Positions 18,668 through 27,232 of a DNA stretch of 32,455 bases are shown piece by piece (position 1 is the first letter of the stretch; the number at the start of each line of letters is the position of its first letter). The notes beneath the pieces are model-generated. The model was not told the DNA's origin. It did no database searches and saw only the letters and a program-made list of their open reading frames with translations. Source of the stretch: Promethearchaeota archaeon (lineage in GTDB: Archaea; Asgardarchaeota; Lokiarchaeia; Sigyniarchaeales; SOKP01); contig SHMU01000023.1 in the NCBI GenBank assembly GCA_008080765.1, forward strand, positions 1-32,455. The letters run 5' to 3'. The translations under genes were made by a program, and so were the position numbers.

Positions 18668-20473
18668 ATGAGTCCTATAAAGAAAGATGACGATTATCAG
18701 GTTTCTGAAGATAAGCGCTGGTTTAAAAAGTGGTGGCCGGAAAATGTGCCTCACAACATTAAATTTGAAGAGAAAACAACTAATGAACTCCTTGACGAAC
18801 AAGTTGCAAAGTATGGAGATCAGAACTTCATCTGGTTCCTCGAGACTTGGGTCACTTACAATCAATTCCAAGACTATGTGAAACGGCTGGCAACTGCTCT
18901 CCACGCGCTGGGTGTGAGAAAAGGAGATGTTGTCGCATTACATTTACCAAACTCCATTCAATATGTTCTTTCGTACTATGCAATTACCAGAATTGGTGCT
19001 ATTGCTAGCGGAATTAATCCAACCTATCAACCGATGGAAATTCTTCACCAGCTTCAAATCATAAAGCCAAAAATGTTAATCGTGCTTGACGCGTTATACG
19101 AACCATATATTAAGCCTATAATTGATAAAGCAAATATAGAGATTGTAGCTTATACAAACGTAGCCGATTTAGCTCACGGCTTAGGATTTAAAAGAGTTCT
19201 GGGAAAACTGTTAGGAAAAATTCCTAAAGGAAAAGTAGATTATCCGGGAGCACTCAAATTTATGGATCTTCTTGATACTGATCCAAAAGTGCCGAGGGTA
19301 GATATTGATGTAAAGACTCATCCTGCAACCTATATTATGACGGGTGGAACAACTGGCCTTCCAAAAGCAGCTGTATTAACTCATTTTAATGCGGTTTCGA
19401 ATGCCATTCAATGTCAATATTGGCTGGGTGGAGAACAACCTGGTATAGGAAGTGTTGGTGTGTTGCCTCTCTTCCATAGTTTTGCTCATACGGTTGTTAT
19501 GAATACAACAGTTGCCGTAGGGGGATGGATGATGTTATTTCCACGTCCTCCGAGTACCGAAGAATTGCTTGAAACAATTGAAGAATTACCCTCTCCTCAA
19601 GGACTAGTTTACGCGGGTGCGGAAATCTTGTTCAAGAGACTCGCTGAATTTGAAGATATTAAAGACTATCCTGGTGTGATGGGAAAATTGAAGCTATGTG
19701 TATCGGGGGCAGGTCCCTTGCACAGACCCGTACGCGACGCATTTGTACAAAATACGGGAGGTCGAATAGTTGAAGGATATGGATTATCTGAAGCGTCTCC
19801 GGTAGTAAGTGGTGGAAATCTATTTGGTGAAAGTCCTATTGGTGTGATTGGTATGCCATTCCCAGGAACTGAATGGGGAATTTGGCCTTCTGATGATTTT
19901 GAAGCAGGACCTTTGTGTCTCGGCAATCCAAGCGATACTAAATTTGGAGAAGAGAATACCGGAGAGCTCTGTGTACATGGGCCTCAAGTAATGTTAGAAT
20001 ATCTTAATAAACCAAGTGCTACCGAGGATACAATTAGAGAATACAATGGAAAACTCTGGTTATTGACGGGAGATATAGGTTTTATGAACGAGGATGGTAC
20101 TGTTGAGCTTCGCGATAGAAAGAAGCAATTGATCAAATACAAGGGATACAGTGTCTATCCTAAAGAAGTTGAAGAATTATTGATGAAACATCCCGAAATT
20201 TCTGAAGCTGCAGTTGCAGGAATTCCAAACGAGGAATTTGGAGAGGCAGTGAAGGCATGGGTAGAATTAACTGAAGGGTCTACTTTAACTCCTGAGGAGA
20301 TTAAAAAGTGGGCTGAGGATAATATGACACATTACAAACGTCCTTATCATGTGGAAATTGTCACTGAAGTTCCAAAAAACTTGATTGGAAAAGTGCAACG
20401 GAGAATCCTTCAAGTCAATGATCCCTTATATATTAAGGTGCACGGACAACCTCCAGAGCAAGATAAAGCATAA
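18668..20473 (+). CDS. long-chain acyl-CoA synthetase / AMP-binding ligase
   Basis: YIMTGGTTGLPKAAVLTH, VEGYGLSEASPVV, LLTGDIGFMNEDGTVELRDRKKQLIKYKGYSVYPKEVEELL, NLIGKVQRR. Confidence 0.96.
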   Translation: MSPIKKDDDYQVSEDKRWFKKWWPENVPHNIKFEEKTTNELLDEQVAKYGDQNFIWFLETWVTYNQFQDYVKRLATALHALGVRKGDVVALHLPNSIQYVLSYYAITRIGAIASGINPTYQPMEILHQLQIIKPKMLIVLDALYEPYIKPIIDKANIEIVAYTNVADLAHGLGFKRVLGKLLGKIPKGKVDYPGALKFMDLLDTDPKVPRVDIDVKTHPATYIMTGGTTGLPKAAVLTHFNAVSNAIQCQYWLGGEQPGIGSVGVLPLFHSFAHTVVMNTTVAVGGWMMLFPRPPSTEELLETIEELPSPQGLVYAGAEILFKRLAEFEDIKDYPGVMGKLKLCVSGAGPLHRPVRDAFVQNTGGRIVEGYGLSEASPVVSGGNLFGESPIGVIGMPFPGTEWGIWPSDDFEAGPLCLGNPSDTKFGEENTGELCVHGPQVMLEYLNKPSATEDTIREYNGKLWLLTGDIGFMNEDGTVELRDRKKQLIKYKGYSVYPKEVEELLMKHPEISEAAVAGIPNEEFGEAVKAWVELTEGSTLTPEEIKKWAEDNMTHYKRPYHVEIVTEVPKNLIGKVQRRILQVNDPLYIKVHGQPPEQDKA

Positions 20474-20655
20474 CCACTAAAATACGATCTTATTTTTTAA
20501 CCACTCTATTTTTTTCTTTTCTTTTTTATTTTTACATTAATCATCTAGTTAGTACTATTCCTCTTAGATATTATTTTTTCTCGAGTCAAAAAGAGTTCTA
20601 ATTTGGATATATGATACTTTTCTTTGAACCTATCTTTTTAATTAAAAAAATTATG

Positions 20656-21033
20656 TCATTCATCGATACTTACCGTCACAGCAGCATTACACATAATCAT
20701 CATATCTGAAGTATCTCCTAATTCTTCTATTTTAACTCCTTTTACCACCAGACCTCCTTTTACTATTTCAATTGATTTTTCTCCAAATGGTACTGCTTTT
20801 AATACCTTTTTCTTATCTATTGTTTCTGGAAACGGGGCACCTATTTTCACATGTACTTTCATTTGTAACAATTGTTTTGGTGTTGTAAGATTACATATCT
20901 CCAATAATCCTGTCAAACAATTATTGGAAATTGCGTTTTTGATAGCTTTCTGAGCTGCATGTGTACAATCATTATCATGCCCATGCTGATCTGTTCCGCA
21001 CCCTAGCTGGACAATAAATCGTTTCGTAACCAT
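20656..21033 (-). CDS. Lin0512 family protein
   Basis: MVTKRFIVQLGCGTDQHGHDNDCTHAAQKAIKNAISNNCLTGLLE matches the family start; ATG at 21033 preferred over the 21111 ORF start. Confidence 0.85.
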   Translation of the reverse strand: MVTKRFIVQLGCGTDQHGHDNDCTHAAQKAIKNAISNNCLTGLLEICNLTTPKQLLQMKVHVKIGAPFPETIDKKKVLKAVPFGEKSIEIVKGGLVVKGVKIEELGDTSDMMIMCNAAVTVSIDE

Positions 21034-21249
21034 AATTTTATTCTCAATTTTTTTAATTATGATATAATCTTGTAATGATTTTCTAAAAAAAAAAGCTAAT
21101 TGATATTTCATTTGACTCTTTCTTTTTTTGAAAAGAAAAAAGTTATACAGGATGAAAAGGGAAAAATTAGCAGCTAGCGAAAAATTAATCGAAAAGTAAA
21201 AAATTTATCAAAGATTACTACTATAAATAGAAAAAATAGGTGTCACTCT

Positions 21250-22995
21250 GTGAATCTCATCGATAGAAAAACAGTAGCAGAATACGTCCACTCATTTATC
21301 CCTTATTTGTCTATAGACCAAATTGAAAATTTAATTGAAAGACCTCCCAAAGAAGTTAATTATACCTATGCCTTACCTGTATTCCAATTGGCAAGACATG
21401 AACGAAAAGCTCCTCATTTAATTGCTAAAGAATTGAGTCAAAAAATGATAAGTACATCCTTATCATTACCTGAATTTTTAGAAGATATTAAACACGAAGG
21501 GCCATATCTCAATTTTAGATTGAAACCGATCTTAATTCTAGAAAACATTTATCAGTTGAAAGAGAATTATGGGAGAATGAGAGAAGAACTAGAAAATGTA
21601 AATTCAAATCAAAAGGAAATGGAAACAAATCGTGTAGTTGTTGAATATCCCTCTCCGAACACAAATAAACCGCTCCATCTGGGACATGTTCGAAACATGC
21701 TTATTGGAAGCTCTCTCTCAACCCTGTTGGACTATAAAGGAAACAGAGTTTTTCAAGTTAATCTAAATAACGATCGGGGCATCCATATCTGTAAAAGCAT
21801 GCTGGCATACAAAAAATTGGGCGAAAATGAAAAGCCAGATATAAAACCAGACCATTTTGTTGGGAAGTTTTATGTAAAATATAATGAATTAGAAGAGCAA
21901 GATCCGCATTTCATAGAGGAGGCTCAGAAATTATTGAAAAAATGGGAAGAAAAAGATCCCCAAACGCGCGCGCTCTGGAAAAAGATGAACCAATGGGCAG
22001 TAGAGGGGTTCGAAGAAACCTATAAAAAATTAGGGGTTTCCTTCGATAAACAGTATTTTGAATCAGATTATTATTGGAAGGGAAAGGAATTAGTTTTAAA
22101 AGGATATAAGGATGGAATATTTGAAAAGACAGAAGATGGAGCGATTGTCGCACCTTTAGAAGAGACCTATAATTTGCCAGATAAAATCCTCTTGAGGAGC
22201 GATGGGACTGCCATCTATATTACCCAAGATATCTATCTTGCCTATTTAAAAAAAAAAGATTTCAATTATGATGATTCTATTTATGTCGTGGGAAATGAAC
22301 AAAATCTTTATTTTAAGCAGCTTTTTGCGGTCCTCGAGATGCTTGGTTTTAAGGAGCGGAAATATCATCTTTCATATGGAATGATCTATCTTCCAGAAGG
22401 AAAAATGAAAAGCAGAGAAGGAAAAGTAGTGGATGCGGATGATTTAATTGAGGAAATGAAAACGATTGCGTATGAAGAAGTCGATAAAAGATATCCTCAT
22501 CTTTCAAAGCAAGAAAAGCTTTACCGGGCAGAATCCATCGGGATGGCAGCCTTAAAGTTTTTTATTTTGAAGATCAGTCCAAAATCTGATTTTGTTTTTG
22601 ACCCTGAGGAGAGTATCTCTTTTGAAGGAGAGACTGGACCATACGTGCAGTATGTATATGCGAGGATTCAATCTATTCTTGAAAAAAGCACGTTCTCATT
22701 AGATCTTGCTATCGATACCAATCTCTTAAACGATGATACTGAATTGGACCTTATTAAATATCTTAGTTATTTTCCTGAAATTATTGATAGTGCTGCTAAA
22801 AATTATGAAATCCATCTAATTCCCCAATACTTGCTAAATTTGTGCCAAACATTCAATTCATTTTACAGCAAATGTCCCGTAATTCAAGCTGATAAAGAGC
22901 TACAAAAAGCTCGGCTTCTATTAATAAAATGCGTGCAAATTGTTATCCAGAGCGCATTACATTTAATTGGAATTCAAACTTTAGAGGAAATGTAA
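21250..22995 (+). CDS. argS: arginyl-tRNA synthetase
   Basis: VVEYPSPNTNKPLHLGHVRNMLIG (HIGH-type motif), GMIYLPEGKMKSREGKVV (KMSKS-type), GPYVQYVYARI; GTG start. Confidence 0.95.
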   Translation: MNLIDRKTVAEYVHSFIPYLSIDQIENLIERPPKEVNYTYALPVFQLARHERKAPHLIAKELSQKMISTSLSLPEFLEDIKHEGPYLNFRLKPILILENIYQLKENYGRMREELENVNSNQKEMETNRVVVEYPSPNTNKPLHLGHVRNMLIGSSLSTLLDYKGNRVFQVNLNNDRGIHICKSMLAYKKLGENEKPDIKPDHFVGKFYVKYNELEEQDPHFIEEAQKLLKKWEEKDPQTRALWKKMNQWAVEGFEETYKKLGVSFDKQYFESDYYWKGKELVLKGYKDGIFEKTEDGAIVAPLEETYNLPDKILLRSDGTAIYITQDIYLAYLKKKDFNYDDSIYVVGNEQNLYFKQLFAVLEMLGFKERKYHLSYGMIYLPEGKMKSREGKVVDADDLIEEMKTIAYEEVDKRYPHLSKQEKLYRAESIGMAALKFFILKISPKSDFVFDPEESISFEGETGPYVQYVYARIQSILEKSTFSLDLAIDTNLLNDDTELDLIKYLSYFPEIIDSAAKNYEIHLIPQYLLNLCQTFNSFYSKCPVIQADKELQKARLLLIKCVQIVIQSALHLIGIQTLEEM

Positions 22996-23090
22996 TCTTA
23001 TATTTACTTCTATATATTTTGCATTTGGTTAGGTTATCAATAATATTAAAAATGTTAAAAAATGGAAACAGTTTTGAATAAAATTTGTTC

Positions 23091-23290
23091 ATGCGAAGGG
23101 TGGAACATGTCCCTTATTCGCACAGGCTAAAACCGGTAACCTCTATCGGATAGAGTGTGGATAAACCCCTCTCCGACTACTTTTACTCCTTCTCATACGT
23201 GTCTCTCGAAATGAGAGATGTGTTCCACAAATGAGGGAGGTTCTCACATACCCGAGGTATAACAAATTATTCCAATGCACTTACAGTTTG
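23091..23290 (+). ncRNA. candidate structured non-coding RNA with hairpins, a loop-based pseudoknot and a 3' U tract
   Basis: ~49% GC by manual count (83/170) in an AT-rich intergenic region; hairpins 92-100/111-122, 141-155, 197-223, 248-260 (add 23000) and 7-bp complement UGGAACA 23101-23107 / UGUUCCA 23221-23227; T tract 23293-23313. Confidence 0.6.
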
Positions 23291-23292
23291 GG

Positions 23293-23313
23293 TTTTCTTT
23301 TTTTTTCCTTTTT
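23293..23313 (+). terminator. T-rich tract consistent with archaeal transcription termination
   Basis: TTTTCTTTTTTTTTCCTTTTT directly after the structured RNA region. Confidence 0.5.
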
Positions 23314-23517
23314 AAGGTAGTTTTAATTACGTTTTTTAGGTTTTTTAGTCTTCTAGAAGGGGAGTTTCCATCGATTTGGTAATTTCGATTTTACAGAGTT
23401 ACGACTTCACATGCGTTCATTGTATAATTTAACCATTTTTTAATAAAAAAATTATATGAGTCGTATGAGTTTTAATAAAAATGATGATTATATTCATTAT
23501 AGAAGAGGAAAATAATA

Positions 23518-24414
23518 ATGAAATTTTTTGATTATGGAGAAGTAATCACCCGCGACACGGAATTTGTAGTCTTTGGTATCCCCTGGGACGAGTTTACTTC
23601 AATAGAGATTGCAAGTTCGGCTCCTGCTCCAAATAAATTGCGGGAAGTATCCCAGCATTTGGCCCTTGGAACAGAATTGGGAATGGAGATTCCGAATTTC
23701 AAGGTGGTTGATATCGGAAATGTAACAATTATACCCGAAAACGCTTCCAAAAATTTAGAGGCAATACAACACTTTGTCGATGCAATCTATGCCGAGAAAG
23801 AGGATATAATCCTAATAGTGATGGGGGGAGATCATTTTTGCTCTTATCCCGTGATTAAAAGTGTTGGGGCTAGAAAAGCCGCCAAGAATGATTTTGGTGT
23901 GCTGGTATTTGATGCACATTTGGATTTTTATGAAGAATATGATAATACTATCTACTCTCATGCTGCGGTAAGCCATCGAATTTACGATTTGGACTTCATA
24001 GGATCCCATAATTTGTTAATTGCGGGAACGAGGGATGTAGATATTCCTGAAATGAAATTAGCACAAAAAGAAAATCTTGCGTATCTCAATGCTCATGAAG
24101 CCTTTTTAAATTTGAGAGAGTATATAAATAACATTATTTCCTTTTTTAAAACCTCTAAAATCAACCAGCTTTATATATCTATCGATATTGATGCCTTAGA
24201 CCCTTCCACCGCTCCAGGAACAGGCTACGCAATACCGGGGGGCTTTTCATATAGAGAATTATGGACAATTCTTAAAAACATTTCAGAAGAATTTCAAATT
24301 ACAGGATTCGATGTGGTTGAGGTATCTCCTAATCTTGATTTGCCAAACCACATTACGGTCAATTTAGCAGCAAAATTAATTACGGAACTTATCTCCTTTA
24401 TCTCACCCAAATAA
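23518..24414 (+). CDS. speB: agmatinase/arginase family ureohydrolase
   Basis: VMGGDHFCSYP, VFDAHLDFYEEYDNTIYSHAAVSHRI, SIDIDALDPSTAPGTGYAIPGGFSYREL. Confidence 0.92.
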   Translation: MKFFDYGEVITRDTEFVVFGIPWDEFTSIEIASSAPAPNKLREVSQHLALGTELGMEIPNFKVVDIGNVTIIPENASKNLEAIQHFVDAIYAEKEDIILIVMGGDHFCSYPVIKSVGARKAAKNDFGVLVFDAHLDFYEEYDNTIYSHAAVSHRIYDLDFIGSHNLLIAGTRDVDIPEMKLAQKENLAYLNAHEAFLNLREYINNIISFFKTSKINQLYISIDIDALDPSTAPGTGYAIPGGFSYRELWTILKNISEEFQITGFDVVEVSPNLDLPNHITVNLAAKLITELISFISPK

Positions 24415-24422
24415 TAGAAAAT

Positions 24423-24526
24423 GATTAGCAAGGAACAAGAAGAACGGAGTAATTAGCAAGGAACAAGAAGAACGGAGTAATTAGCAAGGAACAAGAAGAA
24501 CGGAGTAATTAGCAAGGAACAAGAAG
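24423..24526. repeat. 28-bp tandem repeat AATTAGCAAGGAACAAGAAGAACGGAGT, ~3.7 copies
   Basis: Three near-perfect full units and a 20-bp partial unit, directly adjacent, no spacers. Confidence 0.95.
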
Positions 24527-24563
24527 TAAATGACCAATAAAAAATAAAAAAAATTTGATTATT

Positions 24564-25505
24564 ATGGTAGAGGATAACCTTAAAGAAAAATTAAAAAAAG
24601 TAAATCAAATTAATATTACGCAACAGACCTCTATAAGATCTCTTATCTCAAGTTTAAAAAATACGGGATTTAATGCAAAACGGCTAGCTAACGCATGTGA
24701 AATTTATGAAAGAATGCTACATGATCCTGAATGCATCAAATTTTTTGGACTTGCGGGTGCTATGGTTCCTGTAGGAATGCAACGCATCATTCATGATTTC
24801 TTGGACGAAGGATATATTGATATCTTAGTGACCACGGGAGCAAATCTTACACATGATATTGCAGAAGCCTTAGGATATCATCACCTCCAAGGAAATGTAG
24901 ATGTTGAGCAATTGGATGATGCAGGTCTCCACAAAGACCAAATGAATAGAATCTATGATGTATTCTTGCCAAATAAAGTCTATGAAGGAATTGAAGATTT
25001 TGTTTCTCAATTAGATCTTCCTTCAAATGAGATGCCCATCCATGAATTTTTAAAATTATTAGGAGACCAATTACCTAGTAATCAAAATTCTATACTCAAA
25101 ATAGCTGCAGAAAAAAATATTCCCATTTTTTGTCCTGCTTTTACTGACTCGGGCTTAGCACTCCAATTAGGATTTCATCATCGCAAATTGAACTTAAATC
25201 ACTTTACAGACATGCTCAAATTGATTGATCTCGCTTGGGATGCTAAGACTTCGGGTGTATGTATCGTGGGAGGGGGAGTACCTAAAAATTTTATTTTTCA
25301 GTCATTACAATTTTGTCCCACTTCCGCTAAATATGCCATTCAAATCACTATGGATCGACCGGAGCCCGGAGGGTTGAGTGGTGCTACCCTTAGCGAAGCG
25401 GTCTCTTGGGGAAAAGTACATGAATACGCAGAACACTCAATGGTGATTGCCGATGCCACTATTGTTCTTCCGTTATTATTGTGGTACTTAAAGACTTCCA
25501 AATAA
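24564..25505 (+). CDS. dhs: deoxyhypusine synthase family protein
   Basis: LAGAMVPVGMQRIIHDFL, VTTGANLTHDIAEALG, FCPAFTDSGLALQLG, GGGVPKNFIFQ, conserved EAVSWGKV with the catalytic-type Lys; ATG at 24564 preferred over TTG at 24555. Confidence 0.94.
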   Translation: MVEDNLKEKLKKVNQINITQQTSIRSLISSLKNTGFNAKRLANACEIYERMLHDPECIKFFGLAGAMVPVGMQRIIHDFLDEGYIDILVTTGANLTHDIAEALGYHHLQGNVDVEQLDDAGLHKDQMNRIYDVFLPNKVYEGIEDFVSQLDLPSNEMPIHEFLKLLGDQLPSNQNSILKIAAEKNIPIFCPAFTDSGLALQLGFHHRKLNLNHFTDMLKLIDLAWDAKTSGVCIVGGGVPKNFIFQSLQFCPTSAKYAIQITMDRPEPGGLSGATLSEAVSWGKVHEYAEHSMVIADATIVLPLLLWYLKTSK

Positions 25506-25672
25506 TTATTGTAAAAAATTTAGGAAACTCATTATAGAAAGCTCCTCTTGAATTCTTACCTTAGCACCAATTTCATTAATTTGTTTGAACTCTAAAAAAT
25601 TAATTATGGCGCTTTACTTTAAATTAAAATCATCCATCCAAAATTTTTATAGTAAAAATCCTTATTCCACAT

Positions 25673-25846
25673 ATGGCGAAAACTGACCAAGAAAAAGAAC
25701 AAGAACGAAAGATTCGTTCGACTTGGATGACGATTTGGCTTGTCCTTGGAGTAGGAATAGGAGTTACTTTTGGATTAGCATTTGAGAACATTATTATTGG
25801 AATACCTATCGGAATTGGATTAGGAATCGCATTGGGACTGCCATAG
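25673..25846 (+). CDS. 57-aa small membrane protein with glycine-zipper-like helix
   Basis: MAKTDQEKEQERKIRSTWMTIWLVLGVGIGVTFGLAFENIIIGIPIGIGLGIALGLP*; below the ORF-track length cutoff; charged N-terminus then GxxxG-rich hydrophobic helices. Confidence 0.7.
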   Translation: MAKTDQEKEQERKIRSTWMTIWLVLGVGIGVTFGLAFENIIIGIPIGIGLGIALGLP

Positions 25847-26042
25847 GCGAAGCTCAAGTGCAGAAGAGCACTACACAAGACCCATCCAATTAACTTTTAT
25901 TTTTTTGGACACTTGCGTGTATCTCTTTTGTTCTTAAAATTAAACCCTACTTAAACAAATTAAAAAAAATGAGAATAAGTATTAGTATATTCAATAGTTG
26001 GGTTCAAAGTATAGTATAACCCAGAAATAAATAGACTGAATT

Positions 26043-26579
26043 TTATTTAACCTCAATCTTTTTCTTCTCAACAGGTTCCGGTTCTTTCTTGGGTATTTTT
26101 ATGTTGAGGATTCCTTTCTCAAGACTGGCATCTATGCTGTCTTCGTCTATATTTTCCGGTAAATTAAATGCTCTGTAATAATTCGCAGATCTGTACTCCG
26201 TTCTAACAACTTGCCCTTCTTCCTCTTCCTTGGACTCTTCCTCTATCTCTCCCCTAATTTCTAAAAGACCATCATGTAGCGAGACCTCAATGTCACCTTT
26301 ATCCAAACCAGGCATCTCTGCAGAAATAATGAATGATTCATCATCTTCTTTAATATTCGACAATGGTGTTCGGAAAATGGGACCTTCTTCCCATTTAATT
26401 AATGCCCCAGGCCGTCGGAACGGTCGCCAAAACAGATCATTAATTTCATCAAACATTTTGTCCATTTCTTGGAATAAGGAAAATGGATTATGACGTCTTA
26501 TTGATAATTCGCGGGTCCTCTTTTCATCCCCGCCTTCTTCAGAACCTTCACCTTTCTTTACATCAATCTTTTCTGACAT
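26043..26579 (-). CDS. hsp20: Hsp20/alpha-crystallin family small heat shock protein
   Basis: RTPLSNIKEDDESFIISAEMPGLDKGDIEVSLHDGLLEIRGE, YRAFNLPENIDEDSIDASLEKGILNIKIPKKE; GGAGGT Shine-Dalgarno upstream. Confidence 0.95.
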   Translation of the reverse strand: MSEKIDVKKGEGSEEGGDEKRTRELSIRRHNPFSLFQEMDKMFDEINDLFWRPFRRPGALIKWEEGPIFRTPLSNIKEDDESFIISAEMPGLDKGDIEVSLHDGLLEIRGEIEEESKEEEEGQVVRTEYRSANYYRAFNLPENIDEDSIDASLEKGILNIKIPKKEPEPVEKKKIEVK

Positions 26580-26688
26580 ATCATCAACCTCCTTTTCTAT
26601 CTCTTCTTTCTAATTTTTACATTTAGGTTGGTCATAAGGGGCTTGTCAATCATAACTTTACAACCACCCACTTACTTAAGTTAATATA

Positions 26689-26718
26689 AAAAATTTTTAT
26701 ATTTAAACCTTTCGGTTT
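26689..26718 (-). promoter_or_regulatory. candidate hsp20 promoter (BRE/TATA-like CGAAAGGTTTAAATATAAAAA on minus strand) with adjacent inverted repeat AAACC/GGTTT
   Basis: TATA-like TTTAAATA preceded by purine-rich element; inverted repeat 26705-26709/26714-26718. Confidence 0.45.
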
Positions 26719-27232
26719 TAAGTTTTAAATAAAAATGGACTTAAATTTATAGAAGACGAAGATATTTTCTGCTATATATCTTTTTCAATGAGGGGCTGAT
26801 ATAGCAATCTCTCTCCTTCCTTGTTAATGAAGAATAATCTTGTTAAAAAATTGATTATATAGAATTATATTTGTTAACTCTGTTACTATATATATAGCTC
26901 ATTGAGTCATCCTAACCTTAATACCAGTATTATCTTTAATATCAATTATAGTAATTATGGCACTAACAGAACCTAGATCTCTAAAAACTAAACTCTCTAA
27001 TGTATCGCAAAAAATTTTTTAAGATATTCTACTACAATTCCACAAAATCCTCAAATGAGCAAAGATCTCTTATAATCTAATCCAACAAGATCAGATTTAA
27101 ATTTATAAATATGGTCTATTTATGTAGAGAACTTTAAAAATTATTAAAATTGAATACAATCAAATGGAGATCCAGAATTTCTTCAAGATGATTGGATGAA
27201 TATGGAAAAAGTATAAGACAACTGCTATTAAA

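Noticed and set aside
23091-23290. RNase P or SRP RNA
   Set aside because: No GAGGAAAGUCC-type CR-I or GGUCAGG...GGAAGGNAGCAG helix 8 motif seen by eye; a covariance model search is needed to be sure
24423-24526. Possible CRISPR array
   Set aside because: 28-bp units are directly adjacent without spacers; simple tandem repeat and no cas genes nearby
25630-25878. 82-aa minus-strand ORF
   Set aside because: Proline/isoleucine-rich low-quality product antisense to a more convincing 57-aa plus-strand membrane protein
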